Origin: Geodermatophilaceae bacterium URHB0062
GTDB lineage: Bacteria > Actinomycetota > Actinomycetes > Mycobacteriales > Geodermatophilaceae
Length of the DNA: 64,000 nucleotides
Assembly (NCBI GenBank): GCA_000620185.1
Contig: JHVO01000005.1
Location: 124,001 to 188,000, forward strand
Direction: 5' to 3'
Below the pieces are notes generated by a model. That model was not told the origin of the DNA and did no database searches. It saw only the letters and a program-made list of their open reading frames with translations. Positions 62,695 through 64,000 of the stretch are shown one piece after another (the stretch's first letter is position 1; each line of letters begins with the position of its first letter). The translations under genes and the position numbers were made by a program.

Positions 62695-62952
62695 TCAGAT
62701 GGCCCGTAGGGGATGGCTTTCCACCGACCAATGGGCCAGCGTGCTCCTGCGGCCGACGAAGATTGCGGTGACTGCGGCGACCAGTCCGATGGCGCTGAAG
62801 AGGAGCGGTACTCCCCCCAGGATCCGGCCCGCCATTGTTTCCCGCGCGTAGAATGGGGTGCCGATCGGGACAATCTCGGTGACCGCCATGGCCGCCGCCG
62901 CGCCCGCGGCCAATATCTCCCACCTCTTCTGGAGAGCCCGTCGATATTCCAT
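62695..62952 (-). CDS. small two-helix membrane protein
   Basis: This 85-residue protein has two hydrophobic segments (about 13-32 and 45-66: ILGGVPLLFSAIGLVAAVTAIFV). It has a basic N-terminus (MEYRRALQKRWE) and GRRS after the second helix. ATG 62952 follows GGGAGG at ideal spacing, which supports translation. No family was recognised. It lies 83 bases upstream of the secreted protein gene, in the same direction. Confidence 0.55.
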   Translation of the reverse strand: MEYRRALQKRWEILAAGAAAAMAVTEIVPIGTPFYARETMAGRILGGVPLLFSAIGLVAAVTAIFVGRRSTLAHWSVESHPLRAI

Positions 62953-63108
62953 CGTCGGCCTCCCTTGATCTTCGCCATGCTGGCGCAGTCCGTCGGGCGA
63001 CCACAGTGCCGAAGTGCTCTCGCCAGGGCCTCACTGGCAGACCTTGTGGCCGTGACGCGCCCTGAAGGGCCGTTCGGGGCGACTTTCGACCACGTCGGCT
63101 GTCGGCGC

Positions 63109-63378
63109 TTATGAATCCGAGGACGGCTCGTTTCTTCGGACGAGTGCCACCAACAGGACGAACAGGGCGACGAACACGATGCCGCCGCACAACTGCGAGT
63201 GACCGTCCACGAGATCGAGAAGGCCGAGGATGGCCAGGCCCAAGGCCACGGCGACATCGAGCGCCGAGAGAACGGGGTGTCGCCGCCAGCTGCGACGCGC
63301 GAAGTCGCGACCCTCTCGGCTCGTGCGCTCACCTTGCAGTCGGCAGAGGCCTGGGGTGCGACAGTCGGGCAGGATCAC
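63109..63378 (-). CDS. possible small membrane protein
   Basis: The C-terminal 50 residues contain two hydrophobic stretches (LSALDVAVALGLAILGLLDLV and LCGGIVFVALFVLLVALV) ending RRNEPSSDS, which looks like a real membrane protein. The start is unclear: GTG 63378 gives 89 residues but has no SD, and longer forms run into repeats. It is in line with the previous small membrane protein gene. Confidence 0.4.
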   Translation of the reverse strand: MILPDCRTPGLCRLQGERTSREGRDFARRSWRRHPVLSALDVAVALGLAILGLLDLVDGHSQLCGGIVFVALFVLLVALVRRNEPSSDS

Positions 63379-63391
63379 CCTGAACGAGGGT

Positions 63392-63416
63392 TGTCTGTGA
63401 ATGGGCCGTGTGAGGA
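63392..63416. repeat. dispersed repeat copy
   Basis: TGTCTGTGA, then ATGGGCCGTG and TGAGGA: a degenerate copy of the same core. Confidence 0.5.
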
Positions 63417-63454
63417 CTCCGACGGCCCGGCCCGAGCCGTCCCGCGGGAACGCC

Positions 63455-63648
63455 GTCAAGCCGGAGGCCTTGACCGCGCTTCCGCGGAATCGTCCCTCGC
63501 TCTAGCGGTGTCCCATGGTGGACCGCGTGCGGACACTGCGCCCGGTCATGCGCTCCCGCGGGGCATCGTCAAGCCGCACACCTTGACCGCGATTCCGCGG
63601 AAGCGTCTTGATACGCACGCTGTCCCCACGTGGGCCGCTCGCCCGCGA
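63455..63648. repeat. two tandem copies of an about 80-base repeat
   Basis: GTCAAGCCG...CCTTGACCGCG, TTCCGCGGAA and CGTC recur in the same order at 63455-63495 and 63568-63607. Each is followed at a similar distance by a TGTCC repeat core (63509-63535 and 63621-63640). TTCCGCGGAA is itself a perfect palindrome. Confidence 0.7.
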
Positions 63649-63859
63649 TCGACGTGTGTCACCCGCCGGCGGCGTTCCTGTCCCCTCGCGTCCCGCACGG
63701 CTACGAGGTCATCTGGGGCGGCGTGAAGCTCCCCGTCCTGACGGCGCCCGCGCCGGACGGCGACGCTGCTGGCTGGGGCGGCTTCATCGGCAGCTTCGAG
63801 CGGGATTCGGAAACAGCTGAGCGTCCCGCCCTGCCCGGCCATGCCCCCAGCCGCACGGA

Positions 63860-64000
63860 ATGCATCCGGGGAGCGAACCACCCACGATCGTGCGTCCTGG
63901 GACCACTTACGCAGGGGGATTACTGCACGCGGCCGGGATCCACATGGACGAGATCCGGGCGCGGATCCCCCGGTACGCCGTCGAATCCGCCAGTCCCGGG
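63860..64000 (+). CDS. partial open reading frame running off the window
   Basis: From ATG 63860 the frame reads MHPGSEPPTIVRPGTTYAGG, then LLHAAGIHMDEIRARIPRYA and VESASPG to the last base without a stop. The composition is protein-like (balanced, helix-forming MDEIRARI), unlike the shadow frames beside it. There is no clear SD, so the true start may be elsewhere. Too little is present to name a family. Confidence 0.4.
   Translation, partial: MHPGSEPPTIVRPGTTYAGGLLHAAGIHMDEIRARIPRYAVESASPG

Noticed and set aside
63608-63820. 70-codon plus frame near the right edge
   Set aside because: Arg/Pro-rich shadow composition and it starts inside the tandem repeat. Another frame from GTG 63654 (HGYEVIWGGVKLPVLTAP) looks more protein-like, but its downstream continuation is not convincing.

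Overview
The window is very GC-rich and gene-dense, with many GTG starts and short start/stop overlaps. Its gene content points to an actinobacterium: an AftD-type arabinofuranosyltransferase, a DivIVA-like coiled coil, a c-di-AMP riboswitch ahead of a wall hydrolase, a GAF-ANTAR protein, a CtpD-type metal ATPase, and paired heteromeric acyl-CoA dehydrogenases. The overall style fits Geodermatophilaceae (Blastococcus, Geodermatophilus, Modestobacter), which is an inference from gene content and not a database match. I saw no rRNA, tRNA, CRISPR array, prophage or intact transposon.

Layout. 0-6.6 kb: the 3' part of an aftD-like gene fused in frame to a second polytopic membrane module, then two methyltransferases. 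6.6-12.5 kb: a TetR/MFS divergent pair, an FMN-dependent glutamate-synthase-like protein, and a luciferase-like oxidoreductase with its flavin reductase behind a MarR-type operator. 12.5-18 kb: a DivIVA-like coiled coil, a universal stress protein, a beta-propeller lactonase-like protein, a Baeyer-Villiger monooxygenase, an SDR and a methyltransferase. 18-19.5 kb: promoter, c-di-AMP riboswitch, lytic transglycosylase and a strong terminator. 19.6-25.6 kb: a methyltransferase, ArsR plus P1B-4 metal ATPase, DUF72, a GH3 lipoprotein and three small coiled-coil proteins. 25.8-30 kb: GAF-ANTAR and pntAB transhydrogenase. 30-36.4 kb: a cyclooxygenase-like heme peroxidase, a PAS-GGDEF-EAL/HDOD pair and a lipoprotein. 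36.6-40.6 kb: two acyl-CoA dehydrogenase subunits and DUF2252.

40.6-46.6 kb is a complete upper and middle protocatechuate branch: pobA and an IclR regulator facing away from pcaHGBDC. Together these take 4-hydroxybenzoate to 3-oxoadipate; the final CoA transferase and thiolase are not in the window. 46.6-51.3 kb is a patchier stretch with unknown genes of lower GC, a decayed TPR gene, a quinone-oxidoreductase-like gene and a methyltransferase.

51.3-58.8 kb looks like an amine-catabolism locus. It has a frameshifted, truncated agmatinase facing an Lrp/AsnC regulator, then an omega-transaminase, alanine dehydrogenase, an FAD amine-oxidase-like protein, an SDR and a second class-III PLP enzyme, the last five tightly packed. 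The FAD gene has no ordinary start codon at its expected N-terminus. A CTG overlapping the ald stop, seven bases after a perfect GGAGG, is the best candidate.

58.8-64 kb is gene-poor. It holds a serine hydrolase, a DinB-like protein, a secreted beta-barrel protein and small membrane proteins, separated by a dispersed repeat family with a TGTCC...GTGGGCCGCTC core. A partial gene runs off the right edge.
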